From: Pantanalinema sp. GBBB05
Lineage (GTDB): Bacteria > Cyanobacteriota > Cyanobacteriia > Leptolyngbyales > Leptolyngbyaceae
Length of the DNA: 64,000 nt
Reading direction: 5' to 3'
NCBI GenBank assembly: GCA_016743235.1
Contig: VRZD01000011.1
Location: 1-64,000 of the forward strand
Part shown: piece after piece, positions 16,892 through 26,109 of the stretch
How the letters are laid out: each line of letters opens with the position of its first letter
Numbering within the stretch: the first letter of the stretch is position 1
Made by a program: the position numbers and the translations under genes
The notes under the pieces: generated by a model
The model's database searches: none
The model's input: only the letters and a program-made list of their open reading frames with translations
What the model was told of the DNA's origin: nothing

Positions 16892-19024
16892 CTAATCAGG
16901 TATGAGCGGCAATTCTAATGTAAAGCAAGTTTGGTGGTTGCCACTTTTGACCCGAATTGTACCGCCCAGATGGTTCACCAGTTTTTGCACCAAGGCTAAC
17001 CCTAACCCAGTCCCACCTTGTTTCCAGGGATCGGCGTTTGGCACTCGATAAAACTTGTCAAAGATGCGCGGAATTTCTTCCAGTGGAATCTCTGCATTAG
17101 AGTTGCAAACATCCAGACAAATCCCAATGTTGGTTCGCCAAACAGTTAGCGTAATCATTGCTTCTGCCGGACTGTATTTACAAGCATTCCCCAACAGCTC
17201 AACGACAACCCGCTCTAGGCTAGCCAGGTCCGACCTCAGTCGAGGCAATTGGGTAGGTAGGTTGACTTGAAGATGTTGGCGGTGACGATCGAGCCGGTCA
17301 TGAAACGACTCCACCACCCGAGTCAGCCAGGGTTGCAGGTCAATTTCGCTCACCGTTAGAGTGTGTTCGCCTACCTCCAAGCGTTGCAACTCTAGTAGAT
17401 CATTAATCAGGCTAATTTCTCGTTCACACTGCTCATGCAGGATCTGTAAATAATGGCTGGCTTTATCCGATGGCGATTGATTTTTCTTCAGAGCCAACGT
17501 CAGCATGAGAATCGCCATTTTCATACTGGCAACGGGAGTGCGAAGCTCATGGGAAACGGTACTGAGAAAATCATCTTTCAACCGATTGAGTTTTTCCAGT
17601 TCTTCTACCTGAGCACGGGCAGCTTGGTAAAGTCGAGCTTGCCGAATCGCGATCGCACATTGATTTGCTACCTGTCTGACCAGATTAATTTCGGCATCGC
17701 TAAACCTGCGGGTCGTCTGGTGAATTATGCCTAAATAGCCGATCGCCCCGGCTTCACCAGCCAGAATTGGATCAGGACAGGGATGAGGTAACAACGTCTG
17801 CTCCGAAGCTGAACACAGAGCAGATGCTTCTAGAAAAATTGGGCACAACAACTTGGCGGCTAAACGGTGAAATAAATCTGGACAGGCGAGATCCCCTGTC
17901 TGAGTCGATTGGAGCGGCGTCCGCTTGCCATCATACGCCTGAAATAGATTGCCCTGGAGTAATTGCTCATGCACTTTAGGGGTATCAGCCACCGCCAGAA
18001 CTTGCCCGATCGCCGACCCTAAATGGGCAGGTGTAGCCTCATAGCGGATGGTTGCCGTAGTGCGCTCAACATTGTAGAGAGCCGCACAACAGTAATCCAC
18101 ACTTAACGCATTAGCCAAGGCTTCAACGGCTGTCTGAAGAATTTGGCTTTCATCTAGAGAGGCATGAATCCGATCGGTAATTCGCTTCAGAACTTCGGCA
18201 AAATTGAGCGACTGTTGGAGTTGTTGGGTGCGTTCTTGTACCTGTTGCTCCAGATCGCGATTGAGCAGTTGGACTTGCCGATAAAGTTCTGATTGTTGAA
18301 TCGCGATCGCCGCTTGAGTTGCCAACTCTTGCAATGTCTCAATTTCTAGAGGTTGCCAGTAGCGGGAAGACTGACAATGCTGGGCAATCAGTAATCCCCA
18401 TAAAACATTCTCTCCAATTGCTTCAGTCGCTGGCTCGGTATCGGTACCCTCCGTTGACGGGGGTAGCGGTTGAATAATCGGTAGAACTAAATTAGCCCTG
18501 ACTTGGAACTGAGTCAGTAGCTCCAGGTAACAGGTTGACAGGTTGGCAGCGTAGACATCTGCGATCGCCTGCACCCGCCCCTGACGATAGGCTTGCAGAT
18601 ATTTTTCTGCAAAACAAGGATCACGAATCGTTGTCCCTAACATCGCATTCCATTCTGGTGCCACCGACTCTACCGCCACGTAGCCAGAATGGTCAGCGTC
18701 CAGCCGCCAGATTAAGACGCGATCGGTTTGCAGAAAATGCCGCACATCTTCTACGGTTGTTGTCAGAATTTTTGCCAAATCTAACGATTGGTGAATGCGT
18801 TGGGCAATTCGGCTAACCAAATGCTCATAGTCATGGCGACGCCATGGTTCGGTGGCTAAGCGCGATCGGGGCTGGCACAGATAATCACCATACCCTGGAT
18901 AGGTTGAGGCCGCTTCCTTCAGAGCCAGCTCAACCGCTAGCGCTTGCTCATAATGTTTTTCTGGCTCAGGTCGGGGAATGTCCACCACGCAACATCTCCT
19001 ATCAGAGAACATCTGCCAGTTCAT
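16892..19024 (-). CDS. Cyanobacteriochrome-type GAF histidine kinase (DXCF class)
   Basis: Soluble sensor kinase of 710 residues: an N-terminal segment of ~65 residues, GAF1 at ~75-245, coiled coil, GAF2 at ~275-460, HisKA with His492 in STVSHELRTPV, and HATPase with GNACKYS and GGTGLGLALVQK. GAF1 has the layout of bilin-binding cyanobacteriochromes. It contains Asp135-Pro-Cys137-Phe138, the DXCF motif that supplies the second cysteine link in blue-absorbing states. Cys165 stands at the canonical chromophore-attachment position in LSTCYLELLTQFQVRANL, followed by the usual LWGLLIAQHC strand. The residue after Cys165 is Tyr rather than the common His. A two-Cys photocycle with a blue-absorbing form is therefore predicted. 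GAF2 lacks these signatures. No response regulator is adjacent. There is a weak ribosome-binding site at the chosen start. Confidence 0.88.
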   Translation of the reverse strand: MNWQMFSDRRCCVVDIPRPEPEKHYEQALAVELALKEAASTYPGYGDYLCQPRSRLATEPWRRHDYEHLVSRIAQRIHQSLDLAKILTTTVEDVRHFLQTDRVLIWRLDADHSGYVAVESVAPEWNAMLGTTIRDPCFAEKYLQAYRQGRVQAIADVYAANLSTCYLELLTQFQVRANLVLPIIQPLPPSTEGTDTEPATEAIGENVLWGLLIAQHCQSSRYWQPLEIETLQELATQAAIAIQQSELYRQVQLLNRDLEQQVQERTQQLQQSLNFAEVLKRITDRIHASLDESQILQTAVEALANALSVDYCCAALYNVERTTATIRYEATPAHLGSAIGQVLAVADTPKVHEQLLQGNLFQAYDGKRTPLQSTQTGDLACPDLFHRLAAKLLCPIFLEASALCSASEQTLLPHPCPDPILAGEAGAIGYLGIIHQTTRRFSDAEINLVRQVANQCAIAIRQARLYQAARAQVEELEKLNRLKDDFLSTVSHELRTPVASMKMAILMLTLALKKNQSPSDKASHYLQILHEQCEREISLINDLLELQRLEVGEHTLTVSEIDLQPWLTRVVESFHDRLDRHRQHLQVNLPTQLPRLRSDLASLERVVVELLGNACKYSPAEAMITLTVWRTNIGICLDVCNSNAEIPLEEIPRIFDKFYRVPNADPWKQGGTGLGLALVQKLVNHLGGTIRVKSGNHQTCFTLELPLIPD

Positions 19025-19222
19025 TTTTCCAGGTCAGAATGAACCCTAGTGCGAACTGGCAGAGAATCAAACCCAAACGGGTTGAAGTGGATGTGTGAGG
19101 TGATAGTTCACAATCAAACTGAGAGATTACTAGGTGATACTGTATACCTCACTTATCTCAGTGTTCCCAGACCCAATGCGTTACCAGCGAGACATTTACA
19201 TAGCTACACAGTTAATCGGCGG

Positions 19223-19245
19223 GGGTGGTAGACGTTCTACCACCC
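19223..19245. other. Perfect 10-bp stem-loop
   Basis: GGGTGGTAGA and its exact complement flank CGT, 35-57 nt downstream of the minus-strand geranylgeranyl-reductase-like stop. There is no U-tract on either strand, so it is not a standard intrinsic terminator; it could be a 3'-end stabiliser or part of a decayed mobile element. Confidence 0.5.
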
Positions 19246-19279
19246 ATTGCGGGTCTAGAAGCTCCTACGGCTATGGGGC

Positions 19280-20398
19280 TTAGCCCATACCCGGAATCAA
19301 TCCACCACTGAGCCGCTTCATAATCCGCCCGGCAACATCGGAATAACGAACTTGCCCACACAAAAACTGACCAATCCGTTCAGCTGCCGTTGGTCGCTTC
19401 AGTAGCTTATAGCCCAGCCCAGGAAACTGGTAGAACAGACCGGCAATCCGTTGCGCCCAAACCATATCAGATCCAAGCTCTCGATTGATAGTCTGGGTAT
19501 ATTCTGCTAGGGCATTCGTATTACCTGCTAAAGCTTGATCGATCGCATCAGCCGCCTTGACACCGGTATAAATAGAGGGACGAATCCCTTCGCCGGTAAT
19601 GGGATCAACGATACAAGCCGCTTCACCCACCAATACCGCATGTTGGGTATGCAGAGGTTGTTCACCATCCCAAACACAAATGGAGTATTCCTTCGGGGGT
19701 TGAGTCACCTGAGTTCCAGTTTTGCTGGCGTATTCCATCAATATTTTGGGTAAATCAGCTGAGTTGCCACCTCGCAGGGTCGCTGCACTAATCGAACAGC
19801 CATCAGCTTTAGGAAAGCTGGAGATAAACCCATTTTTGACCAAACCAAATTCAAACCGAGCGATATGGTTACCCTGAGGATCGCTACCTTCCAAGGTGAA
19901 TCCCTGTCGGCGTTTGGTGGCTTTAAATCCCAGCCATTGGCTCATGGATCCACCTGCCCCATCGGCGGCAATCAAATAGCGACCTTCGATACTGCCATTT
20001 GCCGTATTGACTTGCCAACGATCGCCCTTAAATTCAATGCCTGTGGCTGCCGTATTCTCTCGCAGTTCTACGCCTTGCTTTTGCGCCTGTTGCACTAAAA
20101 AGTGATCAAACAGATCCCGTCTGACCATCCACATGGGTTCAGGGGTCGTTAAATGAGCCTCGATCGGATCACCTAGTTTCCAAGTGAACTGAACATGTTC
20201 TACGGTTTGCGCGACCACTGGGGTAAAGTCAAAATCGAACCACTGCGAGACCGTAGACGGCACCCCACCACCACAGGGCTTATACCGGGGGAGAGAATGT
20301 TTCTCTAGGAGAAGGACTGAGTGCCCCCGCTTTGCCAAGTGATATGCGGCTGACGCACCAGCAGGGCCCGCTCCCACAACAATACAGTCGAATATCAT
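19280..20398 (-). CDS. Geranylgeranyl reductase family flavoprotein
   Basis: FAD-dependent reductase of 372 residues. It starts with the dinucleotide-binding fold VGAGPAGASAAYHLAKRG, followed by the family motif YKPCGGGVP and the second FAD motif GEAACIVDPITGEGI. These are hallmarks of the geranylgeranyl reductase/ChlP superfamily, which saturates isoprenoid chains. The protein is shorter than, and starts differently from, ChlP itself (about 405 residues), so it is likely a paralogue acting on another polyisoprenoid (quinone, carotenoid or archaeal-type lipid analogue). A Shine-Dalgarno GGAGAA precedes the ATG by 6 nt. It is single-gene in context. Confidence 0.82.
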   Translation of the reverse strand: MIFDCIVVGAGPAGASAAYHLAKRGHSVLLLEKHSLPRYKPCGGGVPSTVSQWFDFDFTPVVAQTVEHVQFTWKLGDPIEAHLTTPEPMWMVRRDLFDHFLVQQAQKQGVELRENTAATGIEFKGDRWQVNTANGSIEGRYLIAADGAGGSMSQWLGFKATKRRQGFTLEGSDPQGNHIARFEFGLVKNGFISSFPKADGCSISAATLRGGNSADLPKILMEYASKTGTQVTQPPKEYSICVWDGEQPLHTQHAVLVGEAACIVDPITGEGIRPSIYTGVKAADAIDQALAGNTNALAEYTQTINRELGSDMVWAQRIAGLFYQFPGLGYKLLKRPTAAERIGQFLCGQVRYSDVAGRIMKRLSGGLIPGMG

Positions 20399-20810
20399 GC
20401 CAAGTTCTCCCCAAGGTTTACCAGGTTTTTAGTAATATACGATCGCTAATCAAACTTTAGCGATCTATCCATAGAGATGAGGTCAGCATCCCTACGGATT
20501 CAACTCTGAAAGCGGCTAGATTGATCGCATCTATTCTCCGCAGTTCTGCTGATTTAGCTTAATGGGCACTACTAATTTTCGGATGCCAATTCAGGAAACT
20601 TCATGAATTTATTGCGGAAAGATACCTGCAAAATTGAGGAGAACTGCAATCTAGGTTCATTAGTATTCCAGTCGATGTAACTGCCACAAGAACAGGATTC
20701 ATGAATTGCACGGAGTACAACTTTTTCTGCAAATCGTAGGATGAAGCTATAAAGGTTTCGTAAAGCAATTCCGAATAATTGCTACTATCACGGAACCATA
20801 GGAGATGGCG
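20399..20810. other. Divergent intergenic region
   Basis: About 410 nt upstream of both the minus-strand flavoprotein gene and the small plus-strand ORF at 20811. No firm promoter, repeat or RNA is visible; a 73-codon minus-strand ORF overlapping it looks random. Confidence 0.4.
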
Positions 20811-20984
20811 ATGATGTGGCAACTATGCATTCGATATCCTAATGGGCAAGAAAAACCGCTGCAAAATTATCGAAATCGGGAATTAGCCCTCAAATCTGTC
20901 GATGCGATCTACTCTCAAGGCTATCCGATGCATGTAGCTTATGTAGTCCGACCGATTGCCTTAGCCGAACGCCCCTGCACTTAA
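20811..20984 (+). CDS. Small hypothetical protein (57 aa)
   Basis: An ORF of 58 codons starting MMWQLCIRYPNGQEKPLQNY and ending AERPCT. GGAG lies 6 nt upstream of the chosen ATG. An in-frame ATG at 20805 is directly adjacent to that GGAG and is less likely. The composition (strand-like WQLCIRYPNG then a short helix RELALKSVDAIYSQGY) looks like a folded small domain rather than noise. No family is recognised. It is transcribed opposite to pyrH-frr and faces their terminator. Confidence 0.5.
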   Translation: MMWQLCIRYPNGQEKPLQNYRNRELALKSVDAIYSQGYPMHVAYVVRPIALAERPCT

Positions 20985-20993
20985 GTCACTAGA

Positions 20994-21026
20994 GAATATT
21001 AAAAAGGGCACAGCAGAACTGTGCCC
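20994..21026 (-). terminator. Rho-independent terminator of pyrH-frr
   Basis: GGGCACAG (21006-21013) pairs with CTGTGCCC (21019-21026) around a 5-nt loop. On the minus strand the 8-bp stem is followed by TTTTTAATATT. It lies ~125 nt past the frr stop. Confidence 0.85.
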
Positions 21027-21151
21027 TGACAGGATAAATAAAGCCAAGTGATGCTGCCCAGGCGGATACGCTTATTACCAAGTTTTATGCCTTGGCTAAA
21101 TCAGTTGGTCAACAATCACAATTTAATGCCATTTTCAGCACTCATTGAGGA

Positions 21152-21700
21152 TTAGACCGTGGCGATATCCTTCTCTTTTTCAGCCAACAATTCATCAACT
21201 TTAGCCGTGAATTTATCGGTCATTTTTTGAATTTTGTCCTGTAAATCTCGTGCTTCGTCTTCCGAGATCTCACTATTTTTCTCTTGTTTACGCACAGAAT
21301 CAACCGCATCCCGCCGAATATTGCGAATCGAAACTTTTCCTTCTTCGGCAAACTTAGCTGCCACTTTTGCCAGTTCTTTCCGCCGATCGCTGGTGAGTGG
21401 GGGAATATTCAAGCGAATAATCGAGCCATCGTTATTCGGAGTTAGTCCCAAATCCGACATGGAAATGGCTTTTTCAATCAGATTCAGGCTAGTCCGGTCA
21501 AAGGGTTGAATCGTGATCGTGCTGGCATCAGGTGTACTAATACTTGCCAACGATTTTAGCGGTGTAGGTGCACCGTAATATTCCACCGTAATTCGATCGA
21601 GGATGGCGGCATTTGCCCGCCCTGTCCGAATTGTATTAAACGACCGTTGAGTCGCCTCAACCGACTTATGCATGTGGTCTTCAACATCAGCTAACTTCAC
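21152..21700 (-). CDS. frr: Ribosome recycling factor
   Basis: Splits post-termination ribosomes together with EF-G. The 182-residue product has the family hallmarks [29 protein letters not shown], and the C-terminal helix region ending EKEKDIATV. The start is a GTG at 21700 (protein [13 protein letters not shown]), with GGAGG 5 nt upstream; the longer ATG ORF from 21724 would give eight extra residues and lacks a suitable ribosome-binding site. The start lies inside the end of pyrH (14 nt overlap), indicating translational coupling in the usual pyrH-frr order. Confidence 0.96.
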   Translation of the reverse strand: MKLADVEDHMHKSVEATQRSFNTIRTGRANAAILDRITVEYYGAPTPLKSLASISTPDASTITIQPFDRTSLNLIEKAISMSDLGLTPNNDGSIIRLNIPPLTSDRRKELAKVAAKFAEEGKVSIRNIRRDAVDSVRKQEKNSEISEDEARDLQDKIQKMTDKFTAKVDELLAEKEKDIATV

Positions 21701-22415
21701 AAGAACCTCCGACAAGCGTTCCAATCGGTTCTCCCATCACGGCTCGACGGATATTTCCCTTCACAGAAAGGTCAAAGACGATGATGGGAATGTTGTTATC
21801 TTTGCATAGAGCGATCGCAGTACTATCCATCACCCGCAGATCCTGGCTTAGAACATGCGCGTAGTTCAGGGTTTGATAGCGACGTGCCTGTGGATTGATA
21901 TGCGGGTCAGAGTCATACACTCCATCCACTTTTGTCGCTTTAAATAGCACATCTGCACTGATTTCAGCCGCCCGTAATGCAGCCGTAGTGTCGGTAGTGA
22001 AAAACGGATTGCCAGAACCCGCACCAAACACCACCACTCGATTTTTCTCTAAATGCCGAATGGCTCGTCGCCGAATATAAGGTTCGGCAACTTCTTGCAT
22101 GGCGATCGCAGTTTGAACCCGAGTCGGTACCCCAGCTCGTTCTAACGCATCTTGCAGGGTCATGGCATTCATGACAGTAGCAATCATGCCGATGTAATCG
22201 GCAGTTGCCCGATCCATCCCTGCTGCTGCGCCCTTCACACCACGAAAAATGTTGCCACCCCCAACAACGATCGCGACTTGGACTCCAGTGGTAACAATTT
22301 CGGCTACTTCCTGGGCAATATCTTGCACAATGGTCGGATCAATCCCATAGGCAAGGTCGCCCATTAGAGCTTCACCGCTTAACTTAAGTAAAACTCGTTG
22401 GTAAGTTAATCCCAT
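21687..22415 (-). CDS. pyrH: UMP kinase
   Basis: Phosphorylates UMP to UDP in pyrimidine nucleotide synthesis; cytosolic hexamer of the amino-acid-kinase fold. The 242-residue protein has [36 protein letters not shown], the [21 protein letters not shown] site and the [12 protein letters not shown] motif. It is the first gene of a two-gene operon with frr. No clear Shine-Dalgarno precedes the ATG. Confidence 0.97.
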   Translation of the reverse strand: MGLTYQRVLLKLSGEALMGDLAYGIDPTIVQDIAQEVAEIVTTGVQVAIVVGGGNIFRGVKGAAAGMDRATADYIGMIATVMNAMTLQDALERAGVPTRVQTAIAMQEVAEPYIRRRAIRHLEKNRVVVFGAGSGNPFFTTDTTAALRAAEISADVLFKATKVDGVYDSDPHINPQARRYQTLNYAHVLSQDLRVMDSTAIALCKDNNIPIIVFDLSVKGNIRRAVMGEPIGTLVGGSCEVS

Positions 22416-22505
22416 GGGATTACTATGCTTCTTGCTCTAATTTACCTTCACCCTAAGATAGCACTAAGATGCCAACAGTCAGTGGTTTCTCCAGAGACTC
22501 GTTGG

Positions 22506-23051
22506 TTAAGGACGCCATTTAATCGAGCAACCGATCGGTGGAATGTACGTAGGCGTAATCGGTTGTCCACTCAAAACTTGAGCGATCGCAGCCCGAAAAT
22601 GCGCCGTTCCCACAGCCTCAGGCTGGTCGGCATTATCATCAATCTGCCCGTTGTAGCAAAGAATGCCATCTCGATTAAGCAAAAACACTTGCGGCGTTTT
22701 CTCCGCTCCAAAACTATGGGCAACATCTTGAGTGACATCTCGTAAGTAAGGAAAATTGAGCTGATGCTGCTCTGCAAATTCCCGCATGTTTTCGAAACTA
22801 TCATCGGGATACCGATCGGCATCGTTAGGATTGATGCCAATTAAGGTAAATCCTTGCGTCTGAAATTCTGTCTGAATTTGTTTGAGGCGCTCTAGATAAA
22901 GCCTGACATAAGGGCAGTGGTTGCACATAAACACTACCCCTACAGCTTGCAATCGTTCTAAGTAGCGGAACAAGTGATGCACCGAACCATCCGTTCCGGG
23001 CAGCTCAAAATCTGGAGCATAACCACCGATCGCTGTACCCATTTTTTCCAT
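22506..23051 (-). CDS. Thioredoxin-fold redoxin (AhpC/TSA-like)
   Basis: A 181-residue thiol redox protein. Residues ~8-160 form a peroxiredoxin/TlpA-like fold (APDFELPGTDGS, then VVFMCNHCPYVRLY with a CxxC pair, then a late KTPQVFLLN with the cis-proline, and LCYNGQIDDN). The CNHCPYV active site and length match a redoxin group widespread in cyanobacteria. There is no signal peptide, so it is cytoplasmic. The partner is unknown. An alternative start is the ATG three codons in. Confidence 0.8.
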   Translation of the reverse strand: MEKMGTAIGGYAPDFELPGTDGSVHHLFRYLERLQAVGVVFMCNHCPYVRLYLERLKQIQTEFQTQGFTLIGINPNDADRYPDDSFENMREFAEQHQLNFPYLRDVTQDVAHSFGAEKTPQVFLLNRDGILCYNGQIDDNADQPEAVGTAHFRAAIAQVLSGQPITPTYIPPIGCSIKWRP

Positions 23052-23143
23052 GAAGCTGACCGTGCTAGTTTGACGTGGCGGCTGCGAATCGCCACCTATG
23101 TTTATAAATCAATTTAGCAAGGTTGGACGGTTCAGCACACGGA

Positions 23144-24022
23144 TTAAGCGGTATTGCCTGAGCGAGCTGGCTTATCGCCAACCGCTTTCGCTACCTCCAC
23201 CCCATTCTCTTCTAAAACAACCACTGGCTCCGAGCCATTGTTCATTTCAATCCGTTTGACCAAGACTCGCCCATTAGATAAGCGTTGCCCAACTCCAACG
23301 TAGCGACTGGTCTCCTCATTTGGGGCTTTGACGATCGCCTGCGGCACACCATTAATATTGACCACCCCACTAACCTCTACTCCATCAGCCAGAGTAGTCG
23401 CTGGCTTTGGCGGTAATGCTGCCACATTAGGACTGTTGCCACCCGCTGAAGGAGTTGACTGTCCCCCCGTTCCCGGTCTAGCTGCCGTGCTAGATGGGTT
23501 GGCTGCATTCGGTTGCCCTGGCGTCCTCGCTGACCCTGAACCAATCCCAGCCGGTCTAGCAGCGATCGCGGGGGGTCTGGCTGGACTAGGTAGCAAAGGT
23601 TCTTTCGCTTCAACGGGAGTTGCCTCAACGCCACCCCCAGGTCTTGTTCCAGCGGGTAGGGCTGTCACTTTAGGCACGGGTTTCCGGGCAGGAGTCTGAG
23701 GCGCAGCTAAGGGTACAGCCCCAAAGGGATTACTGGCCTGTTGCTGTTGAGTCGTGATCTCCTGCTGAACATTCTTTGCCCGCTCATTAGCATTCGTCGA
23801 TTGAATCAATCCAGGTAAAACGGAACCCGGAGCGGTGGGCTTCTGTGCCACTAAAGGTTGAGAAGCCGCAGGTGCGGCTGATGCAGCAGGTGCTGGTTGA
23901 GTAGGACTAGAAGATGCCGCTGGAGACGGAGAGGTAGCCGTGTTTACAGGGGCTTCAGAGGAGCAGCCTACCATTGCTAAAGCGATCGCCCCAACCAGAA
24001 CAACAAACTTGTGCTGATGCAT
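23144..24022 (-). CDS. Pro/Ala-rich lipoprotein
   Basis: Predicted outer- or plasma-membrane lipoprotein of 292 residues. The start at 24022 gives a short basic n-region, a hydrophobic core and lipobox AMVGC with Cys20. About 180 residues of Ala/Pro/Ser/Thr-rich, probably disordered sequence follow. The last ~75 residues form a compact beta-rich domain (GVVNINGVPQAIVKAPNEE, VGVGQRLSNGRVLVKRI, EPVVVLEENGVEV) that resembles PilP/GspC-type periplasmic domains, a weak similarity judged by eye. It may tether an envelope or pilus complex. It is read divergently from the MORN gene. Confidence 0.6.
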   Translation of the reverse strand: MHQHKFVVLVGAIALAMVGCSSEAPVNTATSPSPAASSSPTQPAPAASAAPAASQPLVAQKPTAPGSVLPGLIQSTNANERAKNVQQEITTQQQQASNPFGAVPLAAPQTPARKPVPKVTALPAGTRPGGGVEATPVEAKEPLLPSPARPPAIAARPAGIGSGSARTPGQPNAANPSSTAARPGTGGQSTPSAGGNSPNVAALPPKPATTLADGVEVSGVVNINGVPQAIVKAPNEETSRYVGVGQRLSNGRVLVKRIEMNNGSEPVVVLEENGVEVAKAVGDKPARSGNTA

Positions 24023-24602
24023 AACCAAAAACTTCCCGAATGCGCTAATTCCACAATAGCTCTAATTTCCCCTATTCATGTCAATAACTTCATGGATTGT
24101 GTCGATAAATTGTGACTATTTGAAACGAGATCATGACTACTCACTATAGTTTGAAAAGCAATGGGATTAAAATCTTCAGAGCTAGGGGTTAACAAGCAAG
24201 AGTTCGTTGAAGTTAGCCATTGCTACATCTCTTTACTGCTCCTGTTACTAAATTGGAAACAGCATCCTGTTTACCGAATTGAAAAGACCAAGGGTGGGTA
24301 GGAAATCCTCCTTCTGAAGCACCGAATCATGCCCAGAACCAATAACAGCCGTCCACCGTAGCGCTCTCAATTTCTGTCCTTGGATGTTAGCTTTACAGGT
24401 TTTTGGGGCATCCTGAATCTTAAGCATCTCTGAAAAATAATTGATTAGTATCCAAAATGGCGGTACTTCATCGAGAAGTTGCCTGCTTCCCGATATCTAA
24501 CCCTCGTTTTTTATTGGCTTTTTTATTAGAAGTTAGGTTGATATTGCCTGGAGACAGGAGATACTAGAAATCAAAACTGGTTCATTGGTAATGGAGGCAG
24601 TG
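24023..24602. other. Divergent intergenic region
   Basis: About 580 nt between the lipoprotein and MORN genes, AT-rich toward 24480-24560, and presumably carrying two promoters. No RNA gene or repeat is recognised. Confidence 0.4.
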
Positions 24603-25349
24603 ATGAAGAGCCAATCGATGAAAATGCATTGGATCGTGGGTGGAACCGTTCTGACCTTACTAGATTTGGCAATTAGTTTCGGTCATCCATCGCCAGTGAA
24701 AGCCGGAGAAATTACGCTGCTCGATGGCACTCGCTGTACCGGCAACTTTCAAGGACGTAGCGGTACAGGCATTTGTGTTTATTCCAAAACCGAGGAACTA
24801 GGTGGAGCTTACGACTACTACAAAGGGGAAGTGCGCAATGGGATTCCCAATGGAAGTGGCGTTTTTGTCTACATAAACGGCGATCGCTATGAAGGGCAAG
24901 TTCGGAATGGACAACCGAATGGGAGAGGCATGTTTCTATTTGCCGATAACAGCCGTTACGAAGGCGAGTTTAAGAATGGAGAATTTAGTGGTCGAGGCAC
25001 ATTTACCTATACCAATGGTGGTCGTTACACCGGACAACTTTTGCGCGGACAACCGCATGGCAGCGGCACCCTGGTAGATGGGCAATATTCCTATACAGGA
25101 CAATTTTATTTAGGTCAAATTAACGGTAATGGCACGATTTCTAACAAAAATGGGATTCGTTGCCAGGGCGTTTTCTACAACAACCAATTAAGTGGTAAGG
25201 GAACATGTAGCTATCCCCAAGGCAATGCAGTCAGAAGCTATAGTGGGGAACTCCGCCGGGGCGTACCCGATGGCAGAGGTACCATGACGATGAAGAATGG
25301 TAGTCGGATCACAGGTGAGTTTCGAGAAGGGCAACCAACCCGACGATAA
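24603..25349 (+). CDS. Secreted MORN-repeat protein
   Basis: A 248-residue protein with an N-terminal signal peptide or anchor (hydrophobic core around residues 10-28, cleavage near VKAGE). It has seven to eight MORN repeats of ~23 residues such as YEGQVRNGQPNGRGMF and YEGEFKNGEFSGRGTF. MORN repeats form an elongated beta-meander used for scaffolding or lipid contact. The ATG at 24603 is preferred because GGAGG lies 5 nt upstream; in-frame ATG 24591 and TTG 24585 lie further up. There are two cysteines in paired repeats (TRCTG, TGICV). Substrate or partner unknown. Confidence 0.8.
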   Translation: MKSQSMKMHWIVGGTVLTLLDLAISFGHPSPVKAGEITLLDGTRCTGNFQGRSGTGICVYSKTEELGGAYDYYKGEVRNGIPNGSGVFVYINGDRYEGQVRNGQPNGRGMFLFADNSRYEGEFKNGEFSGRGTFTYTNGGRYTGQLLRGQPHGSGTLVDGQYSYTGQFYLGQINGNGTISNKNGIRCQGVFYNNQLSGKGTCSYPQGNAVRSYSGELRRGVPDGRGTMTMKNGSRITGEFREGQPTRR

Positions 25350-25480
25350 TGATCTGAAATAAACGTTCCTAGCGATCGCCGGACTAGGGTTCAAGTTCAC
25401 GGCGATCGCTCAGGAAACTGCGCTTCTCTGACTGAATTCATGTGTAGACATTCACTATTTTCAAACAGGCAATCACCCCA

Positions 25481-25897
25481 ATGAGCAGTCATTCCAGAAT
25501 CATCAGGTTTCCGCTCCTCGGATGGGCGATCGTCTTATTAATTAGCACTACCAGTTGTTCGCTAGCTGAACTGCGTAAATCGCTCCGCTCTGAACCTAAG
25601 GCAACTCCCGCTACAGCGGCGCTTGCCCAACATCTCAGTCAGCGGGGGGCAAAGTTATACAGCACCTTCTGGTGTGGGTATTGTCATCGGCAGCAGAGCT
25701 TATTTGCTGATGCTGCCAGTCAACTGAAAGTGATTGAATGCGATCCGGGTGGCGAGAACGCCCAACCGGCTTTATGCGCTCAAGCTAAAATTATGAGCTA
25801 TCCCACTTGGGAAATTGATGGGCAATTTTATCGAGGAATGCGTTCCTTAGAAGAACTGGCAGATATTTCTGATTATCAAGGCGCCCGTAATTTCTGA
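25481..25897 (+). CDS. VKOR-type thioredoxin domain protein, membrane-anchored
   Basis: A 138-residue thiol oxidoreductase. One membrane segment (~10-26) places the domain outside the cytoplasm; a Cys at position 26 could be lipidated, but the lipobox is poor. The active site is FWCGYCHRQ (Cys65, Cys68). The following IECDPGGENAQPALCAQAKI with YPTWEIDG is the pattern of the thioredoxin domain that in cyanobacteria and plants is fused to VKOR; here it stands alone, without the VKOR membrane domain. It probably makes or relays periplasmic/lumenal disulfides. It precedes a CcdA-like transporter on the same strand (212 nt gap), consistent with a redox function. Confidence 0.78.
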   Translation: MSSHSRIIRFPLLGWAIVLLISTTSCSLAELRKSLRSEPKATPATAALAQHLSQRGAKLYSTFWCGYCHRQQSLFADAASQLKVIECDPGGENAQPALCAQAKIMSYPTWEIDGQFYRGMRSLEELADISDYQGARNF

Positions 25898-25967
25898 GCT
25901 TTTTAGAGGGTGTTTGACCAGTGATCTGTTGTGGGTTTCAGCCTGTTGCCGATCCCCCTTGTCCCCT

Positions 25968-26001
25968 AAAAAAGGCAAAACTTACCTTACAGTCCTTTTT
26001 T
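25968..26001 (+). terminator. Possible terminator
   Basis: AAAAAAGG at 25968-25975 and CCTTTTTT at 25994-26001 can form an 8-bp stem ending in a T run, 70 nt after the thioredoxin-domain gene. The 18-nt loop and A/T-rich stem make this weak. Confidence 0.35.
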
Positions 26002-26109
26002 CTAGTGCATTAGAACACCAGTCATGACGCGATCGTGTTGCTCTCGGCTACTTGTTGCTTCGGTTAGAGCCCCAAATCTGCAATTAATCACCATTCCGCC
26101 AGCTAATTT

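Noticed and set aside
20601..20822. 73-codon minus-strand ORF
   Set aside because: No ribosome-binding site, overlaps the start of the opposite small ORF, random composition.
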